Shown here piece by piece: positions 24,701-38,120 of a stretch of DNA of 64,000 nt; positions within the stretch are counted from its first letter, which is position 1; every line of letters begins with the position of its first letter. The notes beneath the pieces are model-generated. The model searched no databases. It saw only the letters and a list, made by a program, of their open reading frames with translations, and had not been told where the DNA came from. Source of the stretch: Prinia subflava (taxonomy: Eukaryota; Chordata; Aves; Passeriformes; Cisticolidae); the NCBI RefSeq assembly GCF_021018805.1, contig NC_086251.1, positions 15,853,098 to 15,917,097 on the forward strand, given 5' to 3'. The position numbers were made by a program, and so were the translations under genes.

Positions 24701-26608
24701 AGAAGGATATTTAATCATTTGACAATAAGATAAGAAAGGCAAAACTCTGCTTTCAGAACTTCATGGGAAACTAAATACAGAGAGAATGCCCAAAAGTTCT
24801 ACTGACTGTTACAGAATCTGCATGTACAGACCAGGATTAAAACTCAAAGAATTAGCAAAAAGGCAGAATTTTTTTTCAAGGTCACTTCAGAACTATAAAA
24901 TTGCATTTAAGTACCTAAGCCAAGCTGATTTTCAGGAATCAGTTGCCATCCTGCCAAATATAAATAAAATATATATGAAGAAGTAAAGAATTTTAGGGCA
25001 TGTAAATAAACGATCTTCTCAAGTTATTAGTTTGCCATGTGAACTTAAGAACATGAAAAAGTTTATTCTGCAACTGAAAAAGCTTTTCCTTCCTCCTTTT
25101 GTTTTGTGTTACATTTTTCACCCGAGTTCATTGCTGAAAGAAAATGAATTCATATAAGAGCAGCAACATGAAAAAAGAGTCTTCACAATTTACTGCACAG
25201 TAGTTTGTTTCCAATATTGCAATAGATGGGAGTTTGAAGCACCCTGTGGCTTTGGCTGGAGCAAGAGCACTGGTTTAGCCTTGATTTGAACCTGATGTTT
25301 ACAACACACTGTAAGCCCTCCCCATATGGCTGACTTTTAGTGAGGTTTATGTGGAAAAAAAAACCAACACTGCCAACCGAACACAGGAAAAAGGAAAATA
25401 TTTTGCATGTGTATATTTATTTTTAAAATTACTTTGGAGTGCAAAATGAATGAATTTATATTACAGAAAATGTACATCTTACTCTGACGAAGTAATTGTG
25501 CTGCTCTTTTGCTTGTTATTTGGCTTGCATGTAACACACAAAAGACATGAGACATTCCAATTGCAGCCTCTGAAGAGACTGGATTGGATGTCCAAACTGC
25601 TGTGGGTTTTGCAGCTTTCCTGAACTGGACTCCTGATACCTTTTAAACATTTCACCCCATTAACCATCTTGGGGATATTCTGTGCATGTGAGTATGCACA
25701 TGAGTGTATTTAATTGATTGTTTCACCTTCCGAACTACTCAGAGATCTGGACATTGCTTTCAATGAGCAAACAAACCATTGGAATAATCTCTGGAACTTA
25801 TCTCAACCTCTGGAGACTCCAACGTTGAGCTAAATACACCAGGAAGCCTGGATTTGTATTTCAGCACTTCTGTTTCCAGCTACGACCCAGAATCAGAGAT
25901 GAAATTTAAGAGGAAAAACAATTTATAGCTAGAAACAACTCAAAGCTAATTTAGCAAGGCTCACTTGTATAGTATTTCATGTGTCCCAACTGTCCCTTTG
26001 CTGCACACGCCTAAGCCCTAACCAAGACTTATGGCTGCGAGCAAATACGTGCACTGAGAACATTCCTCATCCCCTTTCTCAGGGAGCAGCGGGACAAGCA
26101 CAAAGATACATCTTGGTGATGCCTGGGCTCCAGAGCACACTCCATCTCACAGCTGCAAAACAACCCAAAGAAGAAAGATGCTGTCATAATTAAAAGTATA
26201 CAGCATGGACTCATGAGATTTGGGTCTTGAGTGGATTGTTTGAGAGAGAGAGCTCTGAAGTATGTAAAGAATTTAACTACTAGTCCCAGGGTTTCTGTTC
26301 CATTTTTCATCCCTAACTGTGCACGTTTTTCCTGTTGCCACAGCTCCCAAAGCGTAACACCTCTCTGACTCACAGTGACACTGTCGTGGACACAAATGCG
26401 TCTTCACACAAGGCAAACAGACCCCAAGCAGCTCCAGAGCTGCGAGAACAGATTCACAATTGCAGAAGTGGAGTTGAGCCGCCCAAATAGAAATGAAGGG
26501 GATGCAAACTTCTAAACTTTGGGAAAGTTTAAATCTGTCTTTTCTCAACTCGCAGCACTCTGACTCAATACTCATCTCAATGCCTCACTGCAGTTTGGGG
26601 AGACAGGG
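21706..26608. other. Intronic stretch, no gene seen
   Basis: About 4.9 kb. No mobile element was recognised and no open frame exceeds 114 codons. Composition alternates between AT-rich and mixed sequence. Part of it may be very old repeat that is no longer readable by eye. Confidence 0.5.
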
Positions 26609-26760
26609 AATAATATTTTTATTATTTCCATTCTACAGATGGTCGAGCTGAAGCACTGCAAGGTTTATTGACTTACTCAGAGTTGCACAGCATGCTTGAA
26701 TGGAAGCAGAACCCCAGCTGGCCTGATTCCCACTCCTGGGCTTTTAGCCGTTACACTCTC
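26609..26760 (+). mobile_element. MIR-like CORE-SINE
   Basis: Collinear match to the 3' two-thirds of a MIR-type SINE: an attattatccccattttacag-like block (here attatttccattctacagat), then ttgacttactcagagttgca, then gcagaaccccagctggcctg and ttcccactcctggg. The orientation is plus. Confidence 0.65.
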
Positions 26761-27642
26761 CTGTATTTGCTCCTTTTAACATCTGATTATTTTACTGCTC
26801 TAATCAGCTCCCCATTTTATACTCAAATTATTTCCTTAGGTTACATTAAACCCTCTTGTCACATTACCCAGACAAGACTACAGATATTTTTTTTTCAGCC
26901 ATGCAAAGGCAGAAATTTAGTTTCTTTTGTTTAAATGCAAACATGCACAGGGTCAGTGAAAAGATCCAGACTCTGAGAAATTATTCCTCTGCTCATTTTC
27001 ATGTTCACAACAGGAATTACATTAAGACCAGAAATTAGTCATTAGTGTCTTGCTGTATTTACTGAAAAACTAATAAAACATCACATTTTAAATGTTTGTT
27101 GCTGCATACTTTTGTTAGCATATCACCTCTCCCAGTACCAATGACTAAACAACTGACATAGCTGGATCTTGGCTGAGGCTGCTACAGAACAGCAGGAACA
27201 CTGGTGAAGCATCTTCCAAAAGTAAGTTATTTATCTGGCCAGGGAGATTTTCCCCCCTTTCTCCTTCTGTATGCGCTCATGAACCTGACCCAACACGTTT
27301 CCAGAAGAGCCTCTGCGGTTGTTGTTGCCAGACAATGCCTGCAATCATTTTTCTCCAGCCGTACATCCAAACTAGGGGGAGGGTGGGGGGGGCAGGAAGA
27401 GAGAAAAGCTCTTTTGTTTGGAAGTGTGAAGAGCTCTGTCGAAACAGGTCTCTTCAGGGTAGTTTCAAGTTGCAGAACTGATAAGAAAAAAAAATCCAAC
27501 ATAATGATTTCCTTCTGCTTGCTGTGCCTACCCTCTGAGCACTCCCCTCTGCTTCTGGTGCCCATTAGGAACAAGATAACCCTTGAAGAAAAGACCCTGC
27601 CTGCAGGAATACATTCACTACACTATTTTTTTTCCCACTAGG
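26761..27642. other. Intronic stretch, no gene seen
   Basis: About 880 bases. Plus and minus frames at 27204-27641 (145 codons) and 27227-27574 (115 codons) overlap almost completely on opposite strands, as expected of chance frames around a G-rich tract near 27375-27395. No repeat family was recognised. Confidence 0.5.
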
Positions 27643-27705
27643 TTTCATAGAATCATAGAACCATTTGGGTTGGAAGATGACCTCCAAGATCATCGAGTCC
27701 AACAG
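27643..27705 (-). mobile_element. CR1 LINE 3' terminus, very short
   Basis: Inverted CR1 end: ttcatagaatcatagaacca, then gggttggaagatgacctcca and agatcatcgagtccaac. Only about 60 bases are clear. The following ~70 bases may belong to the same element but do not match the pattern I know. Confidence 0.85.
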
Positions 27706-29424
27706 AAATCTGGTCTCAGTAATTCTCCCCCACACCACCACCAGGTACTCCCAACGGGGCTTCTGTCTCCACATTAAATTGATGGAGTGTCCCAGTGTAG
27801 CTGACAATCTCTGCTGGTCAGGCTGTTGTGTTCGAAACTGATGGACTGTGGGGCTCCCAGAGGGGAGGGCCAGTGCTTATTTGGAGGCTCTCTTCCATGC
27901 AAAGTATGAAACTTATGAGCTGGGGAAACTGCCTCTGGCCAGAACTCAGTCCAGGGAAGGTTTAAGTAAAAAAAAAAAAAGTCTCTTAATGGCTTAACAA
28001 TAAAACCATGGGATCTGCTAGAGCATCTGACAGTCAGAGAGAGTTAGTTTACTCATGATTTAACTTGGTTCACAAAATTGAAGGAAAGACATCGTGCATT
28101 AGCTTAAAGTAGGTTGCAAAAGTGGTATGCAAGAAGCAATGGAGCACCCAGCAGGGAAAAGCTCTTGATTGTAAAGAGAGCGGGAAAACAAGCCAAACTG
28201 TTCTTTTCATACTAATTAATTAAATAAATAACATTCCTGCCAAAAAGTTGCCAACCGCCTTCAGACTGCAGAGCAACGTGTTCACACTGGATTAGCCCAG
28301 GAACGTAGCAGTTCCTGTCCATTCCTGCTTACAAATTTTTCAATTTTAATAGAATAAAAAAAGGTGCCTTTGCTTTGGAAAGAATTTTTTAATGTGTGAC
28401 TACTGTAATGCAGAATAAAGCAGTCTGCTTAATCTTTTTATGAAAGATGAACAAAATAGATTGGTCTTTGTTCAAGTTTGTTCTAGAAACAAGCTGGACT
28501 TAATCCTTTCAATAACAATCCATGAATCTGTTTCTACACTACTTTAGACATTTTCCAAGGAAAAAAATACATACCTAATCTCCAAGCTACCCATGCTGCT
28601 AATCTGGATTCTGCTATGTTAGGCTACTCTGTTACATCAGGTTTCTTTTTTCTTTAAGACATACCAGAAGAGAGAAAAAAAAAATCAACAATCAGAGGAA
28701 AACTACAGTTAGCTTGGGGTAAAAGGGAATTTTCCAGTTTAAATGGATGTGCAGCCAATAATATGCATAAGCTGTTTATGCAATGAGCTTCATCATTTTA
28801 CTGTGCCTCTGCCAGGTTGCTCTAATGATCTAAAATCGAAATTTACTCTGTGTGTGTGTGTGCTACTCTGTCTCTCTGGTGAGGTGAAATAAGAACATGT
28901 TCAGATCCTCTCTGCCATTTATCTCAAGGACAGAGGTTTGTACTTCTACATGGTTAAAACCAGGTAAGAGGTAATCTTCAGCATTCCTCATGCGGTAGAG
29001 AGGAAAATATACCTAGAAAATACATCTCTCACCAATCCTAATCAAATTAATCTGTTACTTTTGTGGATTAGTGATTTAAGGAAAAGCAGACAGGCTGAGA
29101 TAGGGCCTCACAGACAAAATTACCTACCACATAATGAAGAAACTTCACATATTCTTCCTTTACAAATTATGTCCCAATAGTGTGGGACCATCTGGAAATT
29201 CACACACTCCTTTTGAAAAGCTTTTACTTTCATTTTCTTCAAAATGACTAACAATTTTTTTTCCTTTCCCAACCTATTAAAAAACCCATCCAAACCCCAG
29301 AAAAAAAATCATGGCTTTAAGGAACATCCACATAAAACTTCAGGGGCTTTTTTTGGACATCTGATGCACACAGACCTTTCTGCACCAACAGAGACAGTGA
29401 CAATAACAAGGACTTTTGGCACTG
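27706..29424. other. Intronic stretch, no gene; possibly conserved segment
   Basis: About 1.7 kb, with an A run at 27968-27980 and a short GT run at 28848-28862. The part at 28720-28850 is repeat-free and holds a perfect 7-base inverted repeat, TGCATAA then TTATGCA, with a 5-base spacer at 28764-28782. It is reported as a possible regulatory element in the findings. Confidence 0.45.
28848..28862. repeat. (GT)n, short
   Basis: Seven GT/TG units. It is a short dinucleotide run next to the possible conserved segment at 28720-28850. Confidence 0.8.
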
Positions 29425-30062
29425 ATCACAGAATCATGGAATGGTTTGGGTTGGAAGTGACAGTAAAGGTCATCCAGTTCCAGCCCCTTGCCTTGGGCAG
29501 AGAACCTTGCACTATCCCAGGCTGCTCAGAGCCCCATCCAGCCTGGCCTTGGACACTGCCAGGGATGGGGCACCCACAGCTTCTCTGGGCAACCCGTGCT
29601 AGCATCTCTCAGTAAACAATTTCTCCCTAATATCTGATCTAAACCTCCTCTTTCAGTTTGAAGCATTCCCCCTTGTTTTGTCACTGCGTGTCCTTATAAA
29701 TAGTCCCTCCCTATCTTGTAGGCTCCCTTCAGGTACTGGAAGGCCATAATTAGGTCTCCCTGGAGCCTTCTCTTTTCCAGGCTGAGAAATCCCAACTCTT
29801 TCAGGTTTTCCTCATGGGAGAGATGCTCTATCCTTTTAATCATTTTGGTAGTCTCCTCTGCAGTTGCTGCAGGAGGTTGATGTCCTTTCTGGGCTGGGGC
29901 CCCAGAACTGGATGCAGTGCTCCAGGGGGGTCTGAGCAGAAGAGAGTAGAGGGGCAGAATCCCTTCCCTTGCCCTGCTGCCCACAGTGTTTTGGATGCAG
30001 CCCAGGATACAACTGGCTTTTTGGGCTGGGAGTGTACATGGCTGGCTCATGTTTAGCTGGAG
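29425..30062 (-). mobile_element. CR1 LINE 3' part with ORF2 C-terminal remnant
   Basis: The longest CR1 in the window, inverted. It starts with the 3' terminus atcacagaatcatggaatgg and runs through ttggacactgccagggatgg, tgtaggctcccttcaggtac and gggccccagaactggatgca. On the minus strand an open frame of 139 codons (29694-30113) carries the typical end of the CR1 reverse-transcriptase ORF, including EKRRLQGDLIMAFQYLKGAY. The frame then diverges, so the protein is not intact. Similarity fades towards 30062, and the true 5' truncation point may lie up to about 30110. Confidence 0.93.
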
Positions 30063-33000
30063 CCAAAGGAATGCATCAGTTTGTACTGCTGCTGATAGCA
30101 GCTTCCTGTTCACAACTTCTGTAAAGAATATGGGAGAGGATTAATGTCCCTATCCCTTTATGCCGATCCAACGAGCAGATAAGACACTATGCAGCTGACA
30201 AACATTCCTTGAGGGCGGGGAAGATTGCTTTTGTTTCCACACCAAGCCCAGGATCCTGGCTTCTGACCAGACCTCCCTACTGTGACATCTCTTGGGCCAG
30301 CAGATTCTTTGCTTACCTAGATATGAGTCAGAGGCAAGCAGAACTCAACTAGAGATCAATATTTTCTTATTCTTAGGTTTTCTGGGAAAAATTGTTCAAC
30401 AGCTTTGTATATTGGGCTCTGCAGATGTGTCAGCATGCTGCTGTTTTTACACAACATGCAATGATAAATCACTGATCCCAAACTAGCTTCTGTCCTTCAC
30501 AGAAGTTTCCTGTTCTGAAAGACCTCCTATGCCTGATAGGTTCATCAGCTGCTGGAGAGATTGTGAATAAACTGTTCTTTATTTATGACATGCTGTTCAC
30601 TTCTCTGGAGATGTGTCCTGCTTCATTTTACGACTGTAGAAATCCATCAGCAAACAGATTCCTGTTTAATCATAGCACAGGCCAAGAGAGTCAGAAAATA
30701 CTGCGACTCCAGGAGCAGAGAAGTGACAGAGTCCTGAGGCTTATAGACTGTACACCCCAAATAATGCCCATGTATTTCACACCAAATACTGCCTTCGACA
30801 TACTTGTCATGAACAAGCCACTTTGTAAATTTCTGCATTAACTAAACAGGAGAGCAGGAAATAACACTGTAAGTTCCCTGCTCACATAGCTAATGGCTAG
30901 ACATTATGAAGGGAGTTATGCAGATAAGCAATAGCCTCCAGCCAATCTTTTCCTTAAACCATACAAAAGGCAATAACCTCGTACAAGCCCGAGCATGCTG
31001 TCCCTTCCACTTAGATCTTCAACTCACCTGAGAGTAAATTTATTTTTCCTTTAATCAAAGCACTCCTGACTGACCATTTCCTAGGGTCTAATCCAGCTAC
31101 CAGTGAAATAAATGGAAATTAGATTGTAGCCCCACACTAAGAGTAGGAAATTAAAATTAATAATTGAAAACCCCACATAGGAAGAAAACTTGGCAGTGAG
31201 TACTTACATTAAGCAACATAACAAGCACATGCAACAGGATATATAATTTCTAAAGGGCAGAGAGACAGGTTCCGAAGTTGTTCTGATTCCACATGATAGC
31301 TCAAACCAAAGGTACATTTACTTTGATCTTAGTTAAAAGACGCAGAGGAAAACCCCTTCTTAATCATAAGTGCATTACAAGATGTTGTCAGTGACAAATA
31401 TTTTAGATTTCAAATACTTCCCTAAGTGTTAATTTCACAAGTATGTCATGTCAATGTCTAATCTAGCTCTCTTTTGAACTTAGTTTCTTGTGACTGCAAT
31501 GACCTCTTCTTTTAGCAGGCCTGTTCTCAACAACAGTAAACCTGGAGAAGCTGAAGAAGCCACAGAAAAAGTGTTGTATGGAAATGTGGTGTGAATGTAC
31601 ACTGAAGGAGTCCTTTACACACTTGTACCACATGCATGAGCAACAACAATCATTATAACTGCTTGGATTATGTATTCATTATTACAGTTTCAGGAAAGAC
31701 TAATTGATCAGGATTTAATGCATGCTAGACTCCATACTAAAAAGGGAAAGAGAACAAGGGAAAAGAGAGACCCTGCTTCAGGTGTCTTCTAGTCCAAGTA
31801 GTATAGAGTGACAACACATGGGGGACAAGAAGGACACAATAGGCAGCATGATGGGTACTTTATCCTGGCATGAGCTTTACAGAAGGATCTGAAAAAGCAG
31901 AAAACTTTCAAGATATTTGTATCTGCTCACTCTGAGCCGATACACGTTTGTACATATATATATATATATATAAAATAGTGTATGGGATGAAGTACAAATG
32001 AGCTTCTCTAGAAAGCAGGGGATACAAGCTGGCGTAAGCCATGAGCCAACAAGGTGACAGACAGGAAGGATCATGAAAGATCTTTAAAATTAATCTAAGG
32101 GCCATACACTCGGTATGATGGCAAAAGTGTTAGAAGGATGCAAAGAGAATGATGAAACTTCAAAGCTGAGGGCTTGGGAACTTGGAAACAGCAACAGATA
32201 CCTCACTGAAGACAGGGTGAAATTATTGCATTTACCATCAGATAAAATAATGTTGCAATAATGGAAATTTTGGCAGCAACAGCCTAACAAGTTATGTTAG
32301 TTAAGAACAATAATTAATATGGTTTGCCCAAGTGAAAACAAAATGCCATTTCTAAAACACGTTTTCCACTGAGTAAATGGTCTAAAAGTGATAACCTGTG
32401 TCCTCATGTCCTCACAATTCAACAAAATAAGAACATTTCAGTAAAGGTATCAAGCTTTTGAAGAAGTTACTCTGTCTTGCTTGGAAGTGAACAGGCTGAG
32501 TATGTTTTTAACATTGTGGAAGAGAAGTCATATGAGTTTCCATGCTGTTATTAAGTTTTGCAGTATTAAGTTCTGTACTATAAAAACACACTCTTGAAAG
32601 ATTACAAATTCTGGCATCCTATGTCCATAACTGACATTACAAATGTTTACAATTACAGCTGTATTTACTTTTTATCTTTTTTTTCTCCTTACAGTGAAAC
32701 TGATTTATGTTAGCACTGACAGTAAGATGAAGAAAGAAAAATAAAATTTTCATCATTACTTTATCCAGTTTGTGATGGCCATTAGTAAGGGAGATGAAAG
32801 CATGAAAGAACCATCCATGGATTCTTCATTATGAATTGGATTTTAATAGGAAATGGCACAGGTACTGTCTAGTAAAGCTGAAAGCTCAATTGTAAAAGGT
32901 TTGAAGATCTGAAGAAGATTTCACCATCTTCTTTGTGACAGGTTAACTACAGTCTTTAAAGTCATCTATACATGTGTCTCAGGACAATACACTGCATAAG

Positions 33001-35650
33001 AAACACTGGATTCAATACATTACAGTGAATTAGTATTGGCCTTTAAAGGCCAACAAATATTTGTCCATATGCAAGTATTTCATGTTTTAAGAAATACCTA
33101 TTTGACTTTAAAAACTTACAAAATGTATCCTTTTTAATACTTAGGAAACATCAACAGTCAAATCAAATTAACTGAGAAAGCTCCACAGATGAAACAGCTA
33201 TTAAAACACCCAAACATTAAGTTTTTGAAATGTAGAACAAATTTCATCCATCCAAACTTCACACACTAGCAAATAAATTATGGAGACTTGTCACATAAAG
33301 CCCCGCTTTTCAAATCTAAGACACACTTCTCGTCCCACATACTCAAATTCTTAACAAAAACACCCAGAGATGTTGCATGTCTTAATTTTGTATATATTAA
33401 TAAGTACTGCATATGTTAAAGATGTAGTAACAAATCTACAGTTCTGAACATTGCACAGAGCATGCTTTAGGAAATTATTTTGTCCCCATACTTTTGAGGG
33501 CACTGAAAGATTCATCCATCAGATAAAAATGTGGTGGATTCTACTTGATACATTATGAATTTCTTCTGAATCTGACAGAATTCAGCACCTTTAGGGAAGG
33601 GCTATATGAACTTGTCTAGATTGCTGGCAAAGTTGTATAAACAAGAGTGAACGATTTGCCAAGACCAAATTGGAGAACAACCTGCTTCCGAATGACCCAG
33701 CATTCGAGAGGGTAAAGCTGTGCCCTCAGTAACCCCAAATTCATCTAAAAAAAAGGTTGATATTATGACTTACAGCACAAGCTATGCAACTTCTTGCATG
33801 GTGGAACTTGTTTTAAAATGGAGATTGCCTTGAAGTAACCTCTGTTCCTTTCACAAGATCATGTTTCCAGCCACATTGGCTACTATAGTTCACATGGAAA
33901 ATCAGCACTGGAACAGTAAATGATAGATTTGAAAATCTGTGTGACTATTTACAGGGCAAAGCATCATAGTTGGAAGGCTACTTTACATGCCTTATTTACA
34001 ATACCTGCCTATTCTTATAGACAAGTCACATAATTATCTACTCAAGAAATCCAACCTACTGACAGTTTGAGTTTCTACCCCTTTATCATCTGAAAGAAAT
34101 TGATAGTGATGCATCCTTCAAATTCCTACTGTAAAATTAGGACTTAGCACTGTAAAATATCACAGGTCTTAACAACAGAGACTCTAAAGCAAACTTTAGA
34201 GCTGAGTAACAGAGAGATTTGAATTCAGGGCTCTAGAGTCACATGTTACTCATGGCTCTTAACAACATCATATCTCAACTGATTCCCAAATTCTGAGAGT
34301 GTTCAAGCCCAAGTTTCGCTGGTCACCAATTCATACTTAAAGAAAGGACCTTTATCAGATTCACTGAAAATCTCTCCTTTGACTTCAACGAATTTTGAGT
34401 CAGACCTATAATCCATCAATCTCTGGTCTTCCCCCTAATCACAAAATTACCCGCAGGAATACATTTTTGCATTACAGGCGTCTGTTTAGCAGAGCACTGG
34501 CGTGGCTCCACAAAGCTCACCTCAGAGATGATACAAGTTCTTACCTTTTTCCATCCTTTTATCTTAGAAGAGAAACACATTAGTGAGTTCACAGCCCTCA
34601 GAGTAAGAGCTATGACATGCACAAAACAACAGTATATTTACTTCTGGTATTGTAGACACTTTGAATGTTAGACTGTGAGAGAGGTTGGGAGTGGGAGAAG
34701 GAGAGAGGAAAAAACCCCTCCAATGGCCTGAAATACATGAAGAAATACAATATTACAGTGGGCTCTGAAAGTTACTGTCTAGTCATGGCGGAAAAGTGTA
34801 AAGGTTATGTATTTAAAGGGATTAAACAAAACCTGGTTCTCTTTTGAAGCTGTGGAAAGCTGGATTTGACAATCAGTCAGTCAATACAAGTGAATTGAGT
34901 TTCTAAAGTCAAATAGGCTGTGTCAGTACTGCACCATCTTTATGCAATAAACCATTACCAAATCTGTCACATTACGTGTCACAAACCAAAATCCAAAGAA
35001 AATCCTTGGTTAAAACTGATTTTTATTCAGTCACATTTTGTGCTAAGTTTCTCCTTCTTTCTTGGAATGTCTGTTAAGCCTTATAAACATTTCAGAGAAG
35101 AAAGAATTGCAATTAATTACTGGGAAATGGGGATCTGAATCATTAATTCTTTCAATGGCAAAAGCATACTAAATGCTTTCCTACCCCTCGTATGACTATA
35201 TAACAACAGTCAATTACACCACAACAGACAGGCACTATAACTTATTTTGGAGGATTTCATTCCTGTTTGTCTGTCTCTCAAGACTCCTGCTTTGGACTGA
35301 AAAACAGTGCTCTGTTATCTTTACATTACTTGACAATTTACTTTTTATTTCACCTGTTTCTTCCTGGAGTTACAGCTTCAGGCTCACAAAATTGCCTGAG
35401 CCTGGAGAGATAAAAATCAAAAAATCAAACCCCAAAACAAACAACTCCCCTATCTTTGCCTCATCCTGAAATATCTCAGTTTGATAATAAAGCAAATAAA
35501 GGGAGATAAATCTCTCCCATGAATACATTTTTTCTTTTCTCTCTGTGCAAATATTGGCAGTAGTGACAGATTCTATTAAACTGTGTCTTACAAGGTTCAG
35601 TGAACTAAGTGACTTGGGCATAATTGCAGCTCAAGGTTTTGAGTCTTTTC
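30063..35650. other. Intronic stretch, no gene seen
   Basis: About 5.6 kb of AT-rich intron containing an (AT)n run at 31954-31973. No mobile element is clear, although the phrase ggtctaatccagctaccagt with cagtgaaataaatggaaatt at 31085-31121 may be a piece of the same old amniote repeat seen near 19.6 kb. No open frame exceeds 98 codons. Confidence 0.5.
31954..31973. repeat. (AT)n microsatellite
   Basis: Ten AT units, perfect, in AT-rich intron. Short frames on the minus strand here translate the run as alternating I and Y and are not genes. Confidence 0.9.
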
Positions 35651-35870
35651 GGAGAATCAGAAAGGTTGGAAAAAGCCCTCAAGATCACTGAATCTAAATT
35701 TTGACCAAGACCCTCAAGATCATTAAATCTGACTTTTGATGAACACCATTGTATCAACCAAACTATGGCACTCACATCCAGTCATTTCTTGAACATTTCC
35801 AGGGATGGTGACTCCGCCACTTCCCTCGGCAGCATGTTCCAACCCTTGACAAGCCTTCCAGTGAAAAAAT
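35651..35870 (-). mobile_element. CR1 LINE 3' region with internal 35-bp duplication
   Basis: Inverted CR1 of the subfamily with ttcttgaacatttccaggga, tggtgactccgccacttccc and cctcggcagcatgttccaac. Near its 3' terminus the block around ccctcaagatca is present twice, at 35676 and 35711, a tandem duplication with a 35-base period. The extreme terminal motif is degraded (ggagaatcagaaaggttgga). Confidence 0.88.
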
Positions 35871-37907
35871 ACAGTTAATAAGCATGCTTTCCTCTAGGCA
35901 AGAAGGAACAGATGTGAAATCCTCTTCCTTCAGGTCCTGAAGAAAAGCCAGATTGGAGCTAGGAAATAAGCTCAGTTCTGCACCGGCACGCTCCATGTCA
36001 GTCCAGACACTAACCTCCTTTGTGACTGCAACCCCTGAAGCTGAAAAGTTTCATTTCAACCATAGTAGCCATTCCAGTTGTCATAAAATTCAGGGCACTG
36101 ACTCATTCAAGCAACCAATGGCAGTTCCACTTGGCAACATATGGCTCTTGGTTTTGGAAAGGAAATTTTAACATTATGATCCTCGTGAGGGAAATCAGTC
36201 TGGCAGTTGAGAGCACCATTTCCTATCATTATGGGGTTAAGGACATACTAAGTGGGTCTCATGATCTATAGAAATCTCATTAAGTGGACATAGACATAAA
36301 CATAGTAGTAATGAAATACTTTTGGTGGAAATGTGGCAGCTCCAAGCCACCCTATGTTTCCGCACTGATTATGATCTTGAAAAGAAACACCTGCTTGTCA
36401 AAGAAACCTCTTCCAAGAAAAGTGGAATAAAAGCATAGAAATAATTTAGTAATTCGGTGGTTTGATTAACACAACAATCACCACCACCAGTCATTGCCCC
36501 ACCTGGTATGTCAGACAAAAGCTCAAACATGGTAGGTTTATGATTAAATGTAGACTTCCCACGATCAATTGTTTCAGTCCTTTATATGATATAATTTCCA
36601 TCAAATAATGGGGAATTACTAAAGAGAAGCCAAGAACAATTTGACTTATAGCAGGGTGTATTTTAAAATTTCCAGTGTAAAGAAATAATCAAATTCATAA
36701 GATTTCAGAATATTCTATCCTGACAGAATTAAATTTTGGAGCAGCAGTGTATGCTTGCTTGCTGCTTGCATTCCCTGTCCAGCTGGAGGACTCTCTTTCT
36801 CCAGGAGACTCCTGGGAGGTGCAGAAAGTTGGCATAGCTGATTATATCACTACAGGGAAGTGCTGTGTGGAGGATGCACAACCAAAATCTAATTATTATC
36901 TGTGGAGCTCCATAGCTGTTACTGCAGCTGAGGTTGGAGGAAGCTGCCTGATGGCTGCTCTGTGTGCTGCCCCCGCCCCAGGGCACAAAGCACCTTCATA
37001 CAGCTGCCTTTCCACACTTCCAGTCAGATCAGAGGAAGCACCAGCCTCAAAGGAGAAGTGATAATTGGTTAAACATCACAAAAGATGGAGTTATTAAAAA
37101 GCAACAGAGTACTCACTTATTAGAGGACACACAAAGACAATAAGAAATGACACCACGTTGAGAAAGAGCTGGGCAGCAAATGGCTTTCCTGTCTGTTTCA
37201 GGACATAAAATATTTTTTCTGTTTTCCTTTCTGCTACGAACAACCACAAAACCTTGCAAATCTGTGAATGTAAAGCCACAGAGAGAATCTCAATTCCCTT
37301 CTCCCTGGGACAGCTGAGTCTACTGGTGAGGAAATGATCAAGAGTGGGGAAGCCAGGCCTCCATCTGTGTTCTGTGCAGTCCTGACAAAGAACCAACCTT
37401 TTGGCATCCCAGGTGATGGCCCCAGTCGTCGTGACAATCCCTAGTGGCACAAGCTTGTCTTTATGCAAAACTTTTGCTGGAGCAGAGATTTCAAACACAG
37501 CCTCCTCCAGTGCATGAGAACAGCACTGGCTCTTCTAGAAGAGGTGAGAAAAGGAGGTCACTTGCTTTCTGTTTTTCCAGGAATTCCAATCTCAGCCCCT
37601 GAATCATCTTCCCAGTAAAGCTTTGTCAAAACTGGCATGCTCTTAGGCTTTTTTTTTTTTCTTATTTTCAGTTTTAACTAATGTGACACTGCCTAAGGAA
37701 GAAAAATCAACAGTATGTTGCTGGAAAAATTTTAAACAGCTCTTGTTACAAAGCATGGCGATGCCAAAGCCAGGAGCAGGACCTAGGAATGGTCACAGCT
37801 CTAATCACTCAGCTGTGTGCTTTCATACTACTAATTTGTCATAGGAAAACAGATGGTGATGATGGTGCACGGGGCCAGATTCTTACACCTCTTTAACATT
37901 TACAACT
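35871..37907. other. Intronic stretch, no gene seen
   Basis: About 2 kb. The sequence to about 35990 may still be CR1-derived, but I cannot align it by eye. Open frames reach 134 codons (37094-37498, minus) without recognisable motifs. No splice-supported exon was found. Confidence 0.5.
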
Positions 37908-38120
37908 TGCATTGCAACAGCATCTTTGGGACCTCAGGAAGCCTGGGGCCCTGTTATGCTAGGCACTGCACAAACAGAGAGTAAGATACAGTCTCTGCTC
38001 TTGGGAGCTTCCTGAGAGACTAAATAGACAAGACAGATAAAGGAGGGAGAAAAAGAAGAGAAGTGATTTGCCCAAGGTCACACAGGAAGAACTTGCAGAG
38101 CTCGGAGTAGGTCTCACATC
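37908..38120 (+). mobile_element. MIR-like CORE-SINE, well preserved
   Basis: The clearest SINE in the window. It has gggccctgttatgctaggca, ctgcacaaacagagagtaag and atacagtctctgctcttggg. These are followed by gactaaatagacaagacaga and gatttgcccaaggtcacaca. This block order matches MIR-type SINEs found in turtles and crocodilians, so it predates birds and has survived as an old fossil. Confidence 0.72.

Noticed and set aside
29244..29615. 123-codon plus-strand frame, and frames at 29814-30066
   Set aside because: From about 29425 these frames run through the inverted CR1 element or its antisense strand; only the minus-strand ORF2 remnant has meaning.
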